A stretch of DNA of 64,000 nt from Streptomyces sp. TLI_235 (GTDB lineage: Bacteria > Actinomycetota > Actinomycetes > Streptomycetales > Streptomycetaceae). The notes beneath the pieces were generated by a model. That model did no database searches and was not told where the DNA came from. It saw nothing but the letters and a program-made list of their open reading frames with translations. Every line of letters starts with the position of its first letter. The stretch's first letter is position 1. Shown piece by piece: positions 16,661 through 25,093 of this stretch. Position numbers and translations under genes: made by a program. The stretch is from positions 434,001 to 498,000 of the forward strand of contig NSGV01000002.1 in assembly GCA_002300355.1 (NCBI GenBank), given 5' to 3'.

Positions 16661-17290
16661 TCAGGCGGCCGGCCAGGCGAGCCGGACGGCGAAGCAGAGC
16701 ACCAGTCCGTAGCCGAGCGCGTACGTGACGCGCCTGGTCCGCACGGTGAGCCGGGTGCCGGCGAGGGCACCGGCCGCGGCCAGCAGCTGCTGCCAGACCA
16801 GCGAGGCCGCGAACACCGCGACGGCGAACACGGCGGCGACGGTCGCACCGGCGGCCGCGGCGCCGCGGGCCGCGGTCAGCGCGGTGAAGTAGAGCGCGGT
16901 GGTCGGGTTGACCAGGGTGAGCAGGGCGAAGCGGACGAAGGAGCGGCGGGCCGGGCCCGCCTCGCCGGCGGTGGCCGCGGTGCCCGGTGCACCGCCGCCG
17001 CGCAGCGACAGCAGCCCGCGGACGGCGATCGCGGCCAGCACCGCGGCGGCGACCGCCCGCACCCAGGCCTCGCCGCCGCCGAGCAGCCCGACCAGCCGCG
17101 GGCCGACCAGGACCGCGACCGCGGCGTACACGAAGTCCACCAGCGCCACCGCGGTCGCGGCGGCGGCTCCCTGGCGCAGGCCGCGGCCGCCTTCCTGCAG
17201 CAGCAGCACGCCGACTGCGCCCAGGGGCATCGCCACGCCCAGACCCGCCGCGGCACCTGCCGCAGCCGTACTCACCAGGGAATCCACCAT
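16661..17290 (-). CDS. LysE-family amino-acid/metabolite exporter
   Basis: A 209-residue integral membrane protein with six hydrophobic segments in the LysE/RhtB arrangement. The first segment carries GVAMPLGAVGVLLLQEGG, the family glycine-proline signature. The central loop is basic, and SFVRFALLTLVNPTTALYF is the typical Asn-Pro motif of segment four. It probably exports an amino acid or small metabolite by proton antiport; the substrate cannot be read. The frame is open to 17623, but the ATG at 17290 gives the normal length. It is divergent from the sigma-CAP gene. Confidence 0.88.
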   Translation of the reverse strand: MVDSLVSTAAAGAAAGLGVAMPLGAVGVLLLQEGGRGLRQGAAAATAVALVDFVYAAVAVLVGPRLVGLLGGGEAWVRAVAAAVLAAIAVRGLLSLRGGGAPGTAATAGEAGPARRSFVRFALLTLVNPTTALYFTALTAARGAAAAGATVAAVFAVAVFAASLVWQQLLAAAGALAGTRLTVRTRRVTYALGYGLVLCFAVRLAWPAA

Positions 17291-17561
17291 CGCGCCAGGG
17301 TGGCGGACACCCCGTCCCCCGCGCGAGCGACTTTTTTCTCCGGGGCCGTCGGGGCGGCCGGCGTCCCGTCCCACGGGTGCCGGGTGCCGGGCGGGGTGGG
17401 CTACTGTCCCTGCGCACCGTGGTCTGGAGGACTCGTACAGAAACTCGCACGAGAAACCGGTGTGATTTTCCGTTATCCGGAACGCGGTGAACGATCTCCC
17501 AGTACGACAGCAGCACAGCACGGGGCCGCGCCGCGGCCCGACCGAGAAGGTGGACCACGCC

Positions 17562-19184
17562 ATGGACAGTGACCGCGCAGCAATGCTGGTCGTGCAGGCC
17601 CGGGCCGGCGACCAGTACGCCACGGACGAGCTGATCAGCGGGCACCTGCCTCTGCTCTACAACATCGTCGGCCGGGCGCTGGGCGGTCACTCCGACACCG
17701 ACGACGTCGTCCAGGAGACCCTGCTGCGGGCCATGGACGGCCTGCACGGCCTGCGCGAGCCGGCCGGATTCCGGTCCTGGCTGGTGGCGATCGCGATGAA
17801 CCAGATACGCCGCCGGCACCACGAGCGCATGCAGCACGCCTCCGGCGCCGGCCTGGGCGACGCCTACGACGTCGCCGACCCGGGCGCGGACTTCGTGGAC
17901 CTCACCATCGTCCGGCTCGGGTTGTCCGGGCAGCGGCGCGAGGTCGCCGAGGCCACCCGGTGGCTGGACGAGGCCGACCGCGAGCTGCTCGCCCTGTGGT
18001 GGCTGGAGGCGGCCGGCGAGCTGACCCGCGCCGAACTGGCCGCCGCCATGGAGCTGCCGCCGCAGCACGCCGCCGTGCGGGTGCAGCGGATGAAGGGCCA
18101 GCTGGAGACCGCCCGGGTGGTCGTGCGGGCACTCGCGGTGGCCGACCGCTGCGGCCCGCTCTCCGAGCTCACCGCCCGCTGGGACGGCGTGCCCAGCGCG
18201 CTGTGGCGCAAGCGGATCGCCCGGCACGCCCGCGAGTGCGCGGTCTGCTCGCGCCACTGGAGCGGACTCTTCCCGGCCGAGGGGCTGCTGGCCGGCCTCG
18301 CCATGGTGCCGGTCTCCGCGGGCGACCTCGGGGCGCTCGGCGCGTACCTGTCCCCCGCCGCGGCCTCCCACGTGCCGGCGCCGGCCCACGACACGACCGT
18401 CACGCACACGCAGTCGCTGCCGCGCTCGCACCGGCGGGGCGGCAGCCGCAGCGGCGGCCGCGGCGCGCACCGCGGGGTGAGTGCCCGGCCGCGGATGCCG
18501 CTGGCCGTCGGCGGGACGGTCGCGGTCACCGCCGCCACCGCCGCCACCGCGGCGATCATCGCGGTGGCGATGCCCGGCCCTGGCACCCGGACGACCGCCG
18601 AGCCCCCGGCCGCGCCCGCCCAGGTGCAGGCCGAGGTCTCCACCCCGCAGCCGCCCTCGCCGTCCGCCTCGCCCACGCCGTCGCCGACCGCCAGCCCGAC
18701 CCCGACGCCCTCCGCCAGCCCGACGCCGACCCACACCCCGAGCCCCGAACCGACGCCGACCGCCACCCGCAGCAAGAGCCCGGCGCCCAACCCGAGCACC
18801 CTCAGCATCAAGCAGCAGGTCGTCCAGCTGGTCAACGAGGAGCGCAGCAAGGTCGGCTGCACCCCGGTCAAGTCGGACGACAAGCTGGAGCTCGCGGCGC
18901 AGCGGCACTCGGACGACATGGCGGCGCGGAACTTCTTCGACCACACCAACCCGGACGGCCAGGGCCCGCAGCCGCGGATCGACGCGGCGGGCTACAAGTG
19001 GAGCAGCTGGGGCGAGAACATCGCCCGCGGGCAGCGCGACGCCGCGGCCGTGATGAAGAGCTGGATGGACAGCCCCGGCCACAAGGCCAACATCCTGAAC
19101 TGCGGCTTCACCGACCTGGGCGTGGGGGTGCACCTGGGCGACGGCGGCCCGTGGTGGACGCAGGACTTCGGCTCGGCGCCCTGA
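17562..19184 (+). CDS. ECF sigma factor fused to zinc-finger, membrane anchor and CAP domain
   Basis: A 540-residue single-chain regulator. Residues 28-85 are sigma region 2 (LLYNIVGRAL, DTDDVVQETLLRAMDGL, SWLVAIAMNQIRRR) and residues 134-192 are region 4 (LTRAELAAAMELPPQHAAVR). Residues 222-229 (HARECAVC) are an exact His-x3-Cys-x2-Cys zinc anti-sigma motif. A membrane span follows at about 312-337 and a long Pro/Ser/Thr linker (340-412). The end (414-540) is an extracellular CAP/SCP domain with His461 (FFDHTNPDG), Glu485 (WGENIA) and His507. The sequence suggests a membrane-held sigma factor with its own inhibitor and external sensor or effector. ATG 17562 has GAAGGTGG upstream. C-terminally extended ECF groups with zinc finger and membrane helices are known in actinobacteria; the CAP ending is the unusual part. 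Confidence 0.9.
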   Translation: MDSDRAAMLVVQARAGDQYATDELISGHLPLLYNIVGRALGGHSDTDDVVQETLLRAMDGLHGLREPAGFRSWLVAIAMNQIRRRHHERMQHASGAGLGDAYDVADPGADFVDLTIVRLGLSGQRREVAEATRWLDEADRELLALWWLEAAGELTRAELAAAMELPPQHAAVRVQRMKGQLETARVVVRALAVADRCGPLSELTARWDGVPSALWRKRIARHARECAVCSRHWSGLFPAEGLLAGLAMVPVSAGDLGALGAYLSPAAASHVPAPAHDTTVTHTQSLPRSHRRGGSRSGGRGAHRGVSARPRMPLAVGGTVAVTAATAATAAIIAVAMPGPGTRTTAEPPAAPAQVQAEVSTPQPPSPSASPTPSPTASPTPTPSASPTPTHTPSPEPTPTATRSKSPAPNPSTLSIKQQVVQLVNEERSKVGCTPVKSDDKLELAAQRHSDDMAARNFFDHTNPDGQGPQPRIDAAGYKWSSWGENIARGQRDAAAVMKSWMDSPGHKANILNCGFTDLGVGVHLGDGGPWWTQDFGSAP

Positions 19185-19263
19185 CCGGCCCTGCGGCGCC
19201 GGCGCGGCGCCGTGCACAATGGACGGAGCCCGGGGCGTCCGGGCACCGACACCGGGAGCTGCT

Positions 19264-19395
19264 GTGAGCGAGGCCGTCCGCGACGAGAAGAGCAAGCGCA
19301 GGGCGATGCTGATCCGCGCCTCGATCTACATTGCGGGGACGCACCTGTTCGCGGGCTTCGTGATCCTGCTGTTCACCCTCGGCGGGCGCCGCTGA
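19264..19395 (+). CDS. Small single-span membrane protein, DUF6126-like
   Basis: A 43-residue protein, too short for the usual gene threshold. The N-terminus is charged (SEAVRDEKSKRRAML), followed by one hydrophobic span (IYIAGTHLFAGFVILLFTLG) and GRR. The pattern of a basic patch, span with central His, and short tail resembles the DUF6126 family of Streptomyces. GGGAG lies 7 bases before the GTG. It starts 79 bases after the sigma-CAP gene and ends 19 bases before a very strong terminator, so it probably closes that transcript. Confidence 0.7.
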   Translation: MSEAVRDEKSKRRAMLIRASIYIAGTHLFAGFVILLFTLGGRR

Positions 19396-19414
19396 GCGCC
19401 GCCCGAACGTGCTG

Positions 19415-19458
19415 GGCCCGGTGGCCCGGCCCCCTCGGCGGGGCCGGGCCACCGGGCC
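19415..19458. terminator. Perfect 19-base-pair bidirectional terminator
   Basis: GGCCCGGTGGCCCGGCCCC (19415-19433) pairs with 19440-19458 without mismatch around a 6-base loop. It stands between the convergent small membrane protein gene and the snapalysin gene and is the longest perfect hairpin I found in the window. Confidence 0.9.
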
Positions 19459-19495
19459 GTTGCTCGCGGGCCGTTGCCCGGCCTGCTGCTCGGGG

Positions 19496-20137
19496 TCAGC
19501 CGGCCGCGGCGAAGCCGTTCGCCCAGAGGCTGTTCACCCGGCGCTTCTCGGCGGAGTTCGGGTAGGGGTTGGTGCAGGAGGTGCCGGGCCCGCCGCCGGA
19601 CATCAGCTCGCTGCACGGGCCGGAGTAGTGGTCGGGCAGGCCGAGCACGTGACCGGTCTCGTGGGCGGTGACCCGCAGCGAGCTGTACTGCCGGTTCTGC
19701 GCGTAGTCGAGGAAGATGTAGCCGCTGCCGTGGCCGTCGGTGCTGGCGTAGGAGCCGCGGGAGTCGTTGCCCTCGTAGTAGCGGAAGTCGGCGTTGCTGC
19801 CGGAGCGGAGCTGGACGTTGCCCACCGAGCTGTTCCAGATCTGCGCGCTCTGCGAGATCACGCTCGAGAAGGACGGCGCCCGGCTGGCGTCGTAGGTGAC
19901 GACGACGGCCTTGAGGTACGGGTGGGCGGCCTGCTTGGCCAGCGCCGACTTCATCACGGCCTGGTAGAACGCCTTGTTGCCGGCCTCCTCGGCGGCCGTG
20001 CCGGCGTAGCCCGCGGCGGCGGTGTAGCCCTGTGCGCCCTGCTGGACGGGGGCCGCCGAGGCGGGTGCCGCAGCTGCGGTGCCGGCCGCCAGGGCCAGGC
20101 CGAGGGCAGCGGCGAGCACGGTCATGGAGCGATTCAT
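19496..20137 (-). CDS. snpA: Snapalysin, secreted M7 zinc metalloprotease
   Basis: A 213-residue secreted small neutral protease. The signal peptide (MNRSMTVLAAALGLALAAG) and a short pro-region precede the mature enzyme. The zinc motif AHETGHVLGLPDHYSGPC is the extended HExxHxxGxxD of family M7, with the Met-turn shortly after (ELMSGGGPG). It cleaves on the amino side of aromatic residues in extracellular protein. The ATG has GGAG upstream. As in other streptomycetes, it is divergent from a LysR-type gene, which is the expected activator. Confidence 0.95.
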   Translation of the reverse strand: MNRSMTVLAAALGLALAAGTAAAAPASAAPVQQGAQGYTAAAGYAGTAAEEAGNKAFYQAVMKSALAKQAAHPYLKAVVVTYDASRAPSFSSVISQSAQIWNSSVGNVQLRSGSNADFRYYEGNDSRGSYASTDGHGSGYIFLDYAQNRQYSSLRVTAHETGHVLGLPDHYSGPCSELMSGGGPGTSCTNPYPNSAEKRRVNSLWANGFAAAG

Positions 20138-20251
20138 GTGGGGGACTCCATTCGCGGGTCCCGGGCCGTGGGGAGGCCCGTTGGGACACGGTGACGGTTG
20201 ATGCACCGAGCTTGGGCCAGCGCAGGCGGGTCGCGGAGATGCCAACCGGCG

Positions 20252-20266
20252 ATAGCTCGGAGCAAT
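20252..20266. promoter_or_regulatory. LysR-type binding box between snpA and its regulator
   Basis: ATAGCTCGGAGCAAT is an interrupted palindrome (six of seven pairs match) with the T-N11-A pattern of LysR-type sites. It is 115 bases upstream of snpA and 88 bases upstream of the regulator gene. Confidence 0.5.
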
Positions 20267-20353
20267 ACCCCGCAGCCCGGGCGGCTTTGACGTTCCGTGA
20301 GCACTTCTTGACATGCACTTGGCGGACTCCGGTCCTCTGGTTATGCTCCCGTC

Positions 20354-21334
20354 GTGGAGCTCGACGTCCGACACCTGCGGGTGCTGTGCGCGATCGCGGA
20401 CACCGGCAGCGTCCGGCAGGCCGCCCGCCGGCTCGGCATGACCCAGCCGTCGCTCACCACCCAGCTGCACCGCATCGAACGGACCATCGGCGGAAGGCTG
20501 TTCACCCGCGAGCAGACCGGCAGCCGACCGACCGCGCTCGGCCACTCGGTGCTCTCCCGGGCCAGACCGGTGATCAGCGAGATGGACGCCCTGGTCGCCG
20601 CCGCCCGCGAGGAGGCCGCCGGGCCCGGCCGCCGCCGGCTGCGCATCGGCAGCGTCGGCAGCCGCGCCGTCGCCGCCTGGCTGCGCCGCGTCCACGACCG
20701 GCTCCCGGACACCGACACCACCATCCACATCGACATCTCGGCGATCGCCCTGCTGCACATGGTCGCCGCCGAACAGCTGGACATCGCCTTCGTGCACGAG
20801 AGCGAGGGCTTCCCGCTGCGCGTGCCGCCCGGCACCGAGCACCGGGTGCTGATGGCCCGCGAACCGCAGTTCGTCGCCCTCGCCGAGGGACACCCCGCGG
20901 CCGGCCAACCGGAGGTCAGACTCGCCGACCTCGCCGGCGACACCTGGATGGTCGATCCGACCGCCGACCACGAGTACGCGGCGCTGCGCCGGGTCTTCGC
21001 CGAGGCCGGTCTCGACCCGCGGGTCGTCCAGGTCCGGGACAACGCCACCGCCGCCGAACTCGTCGCCTCCGGCGAGGCCGTCCGCCCCTGCCAGCCCACG
21101 TCGCCGCCCGGCCCCGGTACCGTACTGCGGCCCGTGCACGGCGACCCGCTCGCCGTCCGGCTGCTGCTCACCTGGCGGCCCGGCGCGATCGGCGGCCCGG
21201 CCCTGGACGGGCTCTGGACCGACCTGCGGCGGGCCTATCTGGATCTGGCCAGCGTCAACCCCGCGTACCGCGCCTGGCTGCGCCGGCACAACCGGTCGCT
21301 GCGGCACCTGCTCGCCCCCGCCGGGCCGCACTGA
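20354..21334 (+). CDS. LysR-family transcriptional regulator of the snapalysin gene
   Basis: A 326-residue LysR-type regulator. The N-terminal helix-turn-helix is intact (RHLRVLCAIADTGSVRQAAR, RLGMTQPSLTTQLHRIER) and the periplasmic-binding-protein-like effector domain covers the rest (RLRIGSVGSRAVAAW, LDIAFVHE, REPQFVALAEGHP). Members beside snpA activate it. The GTG start at 20354 has TATGCT 7 bases upstream and no good ribosome site, suggesting a leaderless message. It ends 25 bases before the convergent oxoprolinase stop. Confidence 0.93.
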   Translation: MELDVRHLRVLCAIADTGSVRQAARRLGMTQPSLTTQLHRIERTIGGRLFTREQTGSRPTALGHSVLSRARPVISEMDALVAAAREEAAGPGRRRLRIGSVGSRAVAAWLRRVHDRLPDTDTTIHIDISAIALLHMVAAEQLDIAFVHESEGFPLRVPPGTEHRVLMAREPQFVALAEGHPAAGQPEVRLADLAGDTWMVDPTADHEYAALRRVFAEAGLDPRVVQVRDNATAAELVASGEAVRPCQPTSPPGPGTVLRPVHGDPLAVRLLLTWRPGAIGGPALDGLWTDLRRAYLDLASVNPAYRAWLRRHNRSLRHLLAPAGPH

Positions 21335-21358
21335 CCGCCGCCGCCCCGGCGGGTACGG

Positions 21359-24300
21359 TCACTCCGGCGTGCCGTACCCACCGCCGCCCGGGGTCTCGAC
21401 CACCAGGACGTCGCCGGCCGCGACCTCCGCCACGTCGCAGCCGGCCAGCCGCTCGACCGTGCCGTCGGCCCGCTCGATCCGGTTGGCGCCGAGCGCCCCC
21501 GGCGCGCCGCCCGCCAGGCCGTACGGTGGGACGCGGCGGTGGCCGGTGAGCAGGCTGACGGTCATCGGCTCGCGGAAGCGCAGCCTGCGCACCGCGCCGT
21601 CCCCGCCGCGCCACCGCCCGGCGCCGCCGCTGCCCGGCCGGACGGCGAACTCCTCCAGCAGCACCGGCAGCCGCCACTCCAGCACCTCCGGGTCGGTGAG
21701 CCGGGAGTTGGTCATGTGCGTCTGGACGACCGGGGCGCCGTCGAACCCCTCCCCCGCGCCGGAGCCCGAGCCCAGCGTCTCGTAGTACTGGTGGCGGCGG
21801 TTGCCGAAGCTGACGTTGTTCATCGTGCCGGAGCCCTCCGCCTGCACCCCGAGCGCCGCGTACAGCGCGCCGACCAGGGCCTGCGAGGTCTCGACGTTCC
21901 CGGCGACCACCGCCGCCGGGTGCTCCGGCGCCAGCATGGAGCCGGGCGGCACCACGATCCGCAGCGGGCGCAGGCAGCCGTCGTTCAGCGGGATGTCGTC
22001 GGCGACCAGGGTGCGGAAGACGTAGAGCACCGCCGCGGTGACCACCGCCGAGGGCGCGTTGTGGTTGCCGGCGAGCTGCGGCGAGCTGCCGGTGAAGTCC
22101 ACGGTGGCGGTGCGGGCCCGCCGGTCCACCGTCACCCGGACCTCGATCACCGCCCCGGAGTCCGTCTCGTAGCGGCAACCGCCCTCTTCCAGCCGGTCGA
22201 CGACCCGGCGGACGGCCTCGGCCGCGTTGTCCTGGACGTGCCGCATGTACGCCTGCACCACGTCGAGGCCGAAGTGGTCGATCATCGCGCCGACCTCCTC
22301 GACTCCCTTGCGGTTGGCGGCGATCTGCGCCCGCAGATCGGCGAGGTTGGCGTCCGGATTGCGCGACGGATAGCGGCCCGCGGTGAGCAGCCGCCGGGTC
22401 TCGGCCTCGCGCAGCCGGCCGTCCTGGACCAGCAGCCAGTCGTCGAGGAGCACGCCCTCCTCCTCGATCCGGCGGCTGGCGGCCGGCATCGAACCGGGTG
22501 TCAGGCCGCCGATCTCGGCGTGGTGGCCGCGGGAGGCGACGAAGAAGAGGATCCGCTCACCGGCCCGGTCGAAGACCGGCGTCACCACGGTGATGTCGGG
22601 CAGGTGGGTGCCGCCGTGGTACGGGTCGTTGACGGCGTAGGCGTCGCCGGGGCGGAAGGAGCCGCCGCGGCGGCGCAGCACCTCCTTGACGGTGGTGCCC
22701 ATCGAGCCGAGGTGGACGGGGATGTGCGGGGCGTTGGCGACGAGGTTGCCCTCCGGGTCGAAGAGCGCGCAGGAGAAGTCCAGCCGCTCCTTGATGTTGA
22801 CCGACTGGGCGGTGGACTCCAGCCGGGCGCCCATCTGTTGGGCGATCGCCATGAAGAGGTTGTTGAAGACCTCCAGCAGCACCGGGTCGGCCGCGGCGGT
22901 GGCGTCGGCGGGCTCGGGCGCGGCGGCGCGTTCCATCAGCAGGTGGCCGAGCGGGCTGCGGGTGGCCCGCCAGCCGGGGTCGACGACGGTGGTGGAGCCG
23001 GATTCGGTGATCACGGCCGGGCCCGACACCGGCTGCCCGGGCCGGAGTTCCTCGCGGCGGAGCAGCGCGGCCCGCTGCCGGCCGCCGCCGGTCCAGAGCC
23101 GCACGTGCTCCGGCCCCGAAGTGGCACCGGCACCGGCGTCGGGGTCGGTGTCGGCGCCGAGCGAGGCCAGGTCGGGCGGGTCGGTGAGACCGGTGGCCTC
23201 CACGGCCAGCGACTCCACCACGACCGGACGGTCCATCAGGAAGGAGTACAGCGTGCGGTGTTCGGTCTCGAAGGCGGCGGCCATGGCGTCCGCGCCGGCG
23301 AGGTCGACGGGGACGGCGGTGTCCGTGCCGTCGTAGCGCAGATGGGCCCGACGGACGGTGCGGATGCGGTCCTCCGGGACGTCCTCGGCGAGCAGTTCGG
23401 CGCGGGCGGCCGCGGTCAACTCCTCGGCGAGCTCCTCGATCCGCGGCATGGCGGCGGGCTCCAGCACGGCCTCCACCGACTGCTCGCGCAGCACGGCGGT
23501 GTCGGCCAGGCCGATGCCGAGGGCGGAGAGCATCCCGGCCATCGGCGGGACGATCACCGTGCGGATGCCGAGCGCGTCGGCGACCGCGCAGGCGTGCTGC
23601 CCGCCCGCCCCGCCGAAGACGGTCAGCGCGTACCGGGTGACGTCGTGGCCCTGCTGGACGGAGACCCGCTTCACCGCGTTGGCGATGTTGGTGACGGCGA
23701 TCCGCAGGAAGCCCTCGGCGACCTCCTCCGGGCCCCGGTCGTCACCGGTGCGGGCCCGGATCTCCGCGGCGAGCTCGGTGAACCGCCGCCGGACGGCGGC
23801 CAGGTCGAGCGGCTGGTCGCCGTCCGGCCCGAACACCCGTGGGAAGCGGTCGGCCTGGATCCGGCCCAGCATCAGGTTGGCGTCGGTGACGGTGAGCGGG
23901 CCGCCGCCGCGGTAGCAGGCCGGGCCGGGCACCGCGCCGGCCGAGTCCGGGCCGACCCGGTAGCGGCTGCCGTCGAAGTGCAGCACCGAGCCGCCGCCGG
24001 CCGCCACCGTGTGGATCGCCAGCATCGGGGCGCGCAGCCGCACCCCGGCCACCTGGGTGGTGAACACCCGCTCGTAGGCGCCCGCGTAGTGCGAGACGTC
24101 GGTCGAGGTGCCGCCCATGTCGAAGCCGATCACCCGGTCGTGGCCGACGAGTTCGGACATCCGGGCCATCCCGACGATCCCGCCGGCCGGGCCGGAGAGG
24201 ACGGCGTCCTTGCCGCGGAAGTGCCCGGCCGCGGCCAGCCCGCCGTTGGACTGCATGAACATCAGCCGCACCCCCCGCAGCCGGTCCGCCACCCGGTCGA

Positions 24301-24967
24301 CGTAGCGGCGCAGCACCGGCGAGAGGTAGGCGTCCACCACCGTCGTGTCGCCGCGCGGCACCAGCTTCATCAGCGGGCTGACCTCGCTGGAGAGCGAGAC
24401 CTGGGTGAAGCCGGCGGCGCGGGCCGCCTCGCCGATCAGCCGCTCGTGCCCGGGGTGCAGGTGGCTGTGCAGGCAGGCCACCGCGACCGAGCGGATGCCG
24501 TCCCGGTGCGCGGCGCGCAGCGCCTCGCCGAGGGCGGCCAAGTCGGGACGGCGCAGCACGGTGCCGTCGGCGGTGATCCGCTCGTCCGCCTCGACCACCC
24601 GCTCGTACAGCTGCTCGGGCAGGACGATCTCGCGGGCGAAGATGTGCGGGCGGTTCTGGTAGCCGATCCGCAGGGCGTCGCCGAACCCGCGGGTGACCAC
24701 CAGGGCGGTGCGCTCGCCGGTGCGTTCCAGCAAGGCGTTGGTGGCGACCGTGGTGCCCATCCGGACGGCGTCGATCGGCACGCCGTCGAGCGGATCGTCG
24801 GGGCCGAGACCGAGCAGTGCGCGGATGCCGGAGACCGCCGGGTCGCGCCGGCCGCGGTCCTCGGAGAGCACCTTGCAGGTGACGATCCGGCCGTCCGGGC
24901 GCCGGGCGACGACGTCGGTGAACGTGCCGCCCCGGTCCACCCAGAACTGCCAACCCGGTGCCGCCAC
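21359..24967 (-). CDS. 5-oxoprolinase-type HyuA-HyuB fusion
   Basis: A 1202-residue ATP-dependent lactamase of the hydantoinase/oxoprolinase group. The N-terminal half is HyuA (FWVDRGGTFTDVVARRPDGR, then the actin-like ATPase motif GFDMGGTSTDVSHYAGAY and TVAAGGGSVLHFDG). From about residue 685 it is HyuB (LEVFNNLFMAIAQQMGARLE, then VHLGSMGTTVKEVL, NDPYHGGTHLPDITVVTPVF, and the closing glycine-rich VVETPGGGGYGTPE). Full-length one-chain fusion is typical of 5-oxoprolinase, which opens pyroglutamate to glutamate in glutathione or peptide turnover. Nothing around it fixes the substrate, so hydantoin-like substrates remain possible. It starts 126 bases from a divergent dehydrogenase-like gene. 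Confidence 0.92.
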   Translation of the reverse strand: MAAPGWQFWVDRGGTFTDVVARRPDGRIVTCKVLSEDRGRRDPAVSGIRALLGLGPDDPLDGVPIDAVRMGTTVATNALLERTGERTALVVTRGFGDALRIGYQNRPHIFAREIVLPEQLYERVVEADERITADGTVLRRPDLAALGEALRAAHRDGIRSVAVACLHSHLHPGHERLIGEAARAAGFTQVSLSSEVSPLMKLVPRGDTTVVDAYLSPVLRRYVDRVADRLRGVRLMFMQSNGGLAAAGHFRGKDAVLSGPAGGIVGMARMSELVGHDRVIGFDMGGTSTDVSHYAGAYERVFTTQVAGVRLRAPMLAIHTVAAGGGSVLHFDGSRYRVGPDSAGAVPGPACYRGGGPLTVTDANLMLGRIQADRFPRVFGPDGDQPLDLAAVRRRFTELAAEIRARTGDDRGPEEVAEGFLRIAVTNIANAVKRVSVQQGHDVTRYALTVFGGAGGQHACAVADALGIRTVIVPPMAGMLSALGIGLADTAVLREQSVEAVLEPAAMPRIEELAEELTAAARAELLAEDVPEDRIRTVRRAHLRYDGTDTAVPVDLAGADAMAAAFETEHRTLYSFLMDRPVVVESLAVEATGLTDPPDLASLGADTDPDAGAGATSGPEHVRLWTGGGRQRAALLRREELRPGQPVSGPAVITESGSTTVVDPGWRATRSPLGHLLMERAAAPEPADATAAADPVLLEVFNNLFMAIAQQMGARLESTAQSVNIKERLDFSCALFDPEGNLVANAPHIPVHLGSMGTTVKEVLRRRGGSFRPGDAYAVNDPYHGGTHLPDITVVTPVFDRAGERILFFVASRGHHAEIGGLTPGSMPAASRRIEEEGVLLDDWLLVQDGRLREAETRRLLTAGRYPSRNPDANLADLRAQIAANRKGVEEVGAMIDHFGLDVVQAYMRHVQDNAAEAVRRVVDRLEEGGCRYETDSGAVIEVRVTVDRRARTATVDFTGSSPQLAGNHNAPSAVVTAAVLYVFRTLVADDIPLNDGCLRPLRIVVPPGSMLAPEHPAAVVAGNVETSQALVGALYAALGVQAEGSGTMNNVSFGNRRHQYYETLGSGSGAGEGFDGAPVVQTHMTNSRLTDPEVLEWRLPVLLEEFAVRPGSGGAGRWRGGDGAVRRLRFREPMTVSLLTGHRRVPPYGLAGGAPGALGANRIERADGTVERLAGCDVAEVAAGDVLVVETPGGGGYGTPE

Positions 24968-25027
24968 GACCGCCTCCTAGCGGGGAACCCCGAGCACGTT
25001 CCAGTCTCCGGCCGGGGCGGCGGCCAC

Positions 25028-25059
25028 CGCAAACAGGGGATGCCGCGCAAACAGGGGAT
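25028..25059. repeat. 14-base perfect direct repeat in a divergent promoter region
   Basis: CGCAAACAGGGGAT occurs at 25028-25041 and again at 25046-25059, an 18-base period, between the 5-oxoprolinase and PntA-like genes. It lies 35-66 bases upstream of the latter. The spacing and AT-containing core suggest a regulator site, perhaps controlling both genes. Confidence 0.7.
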
Positions 25060-25093
25060 ACTGGGGGTGGACAGGGCAGGTCGGAGCGTGGCG

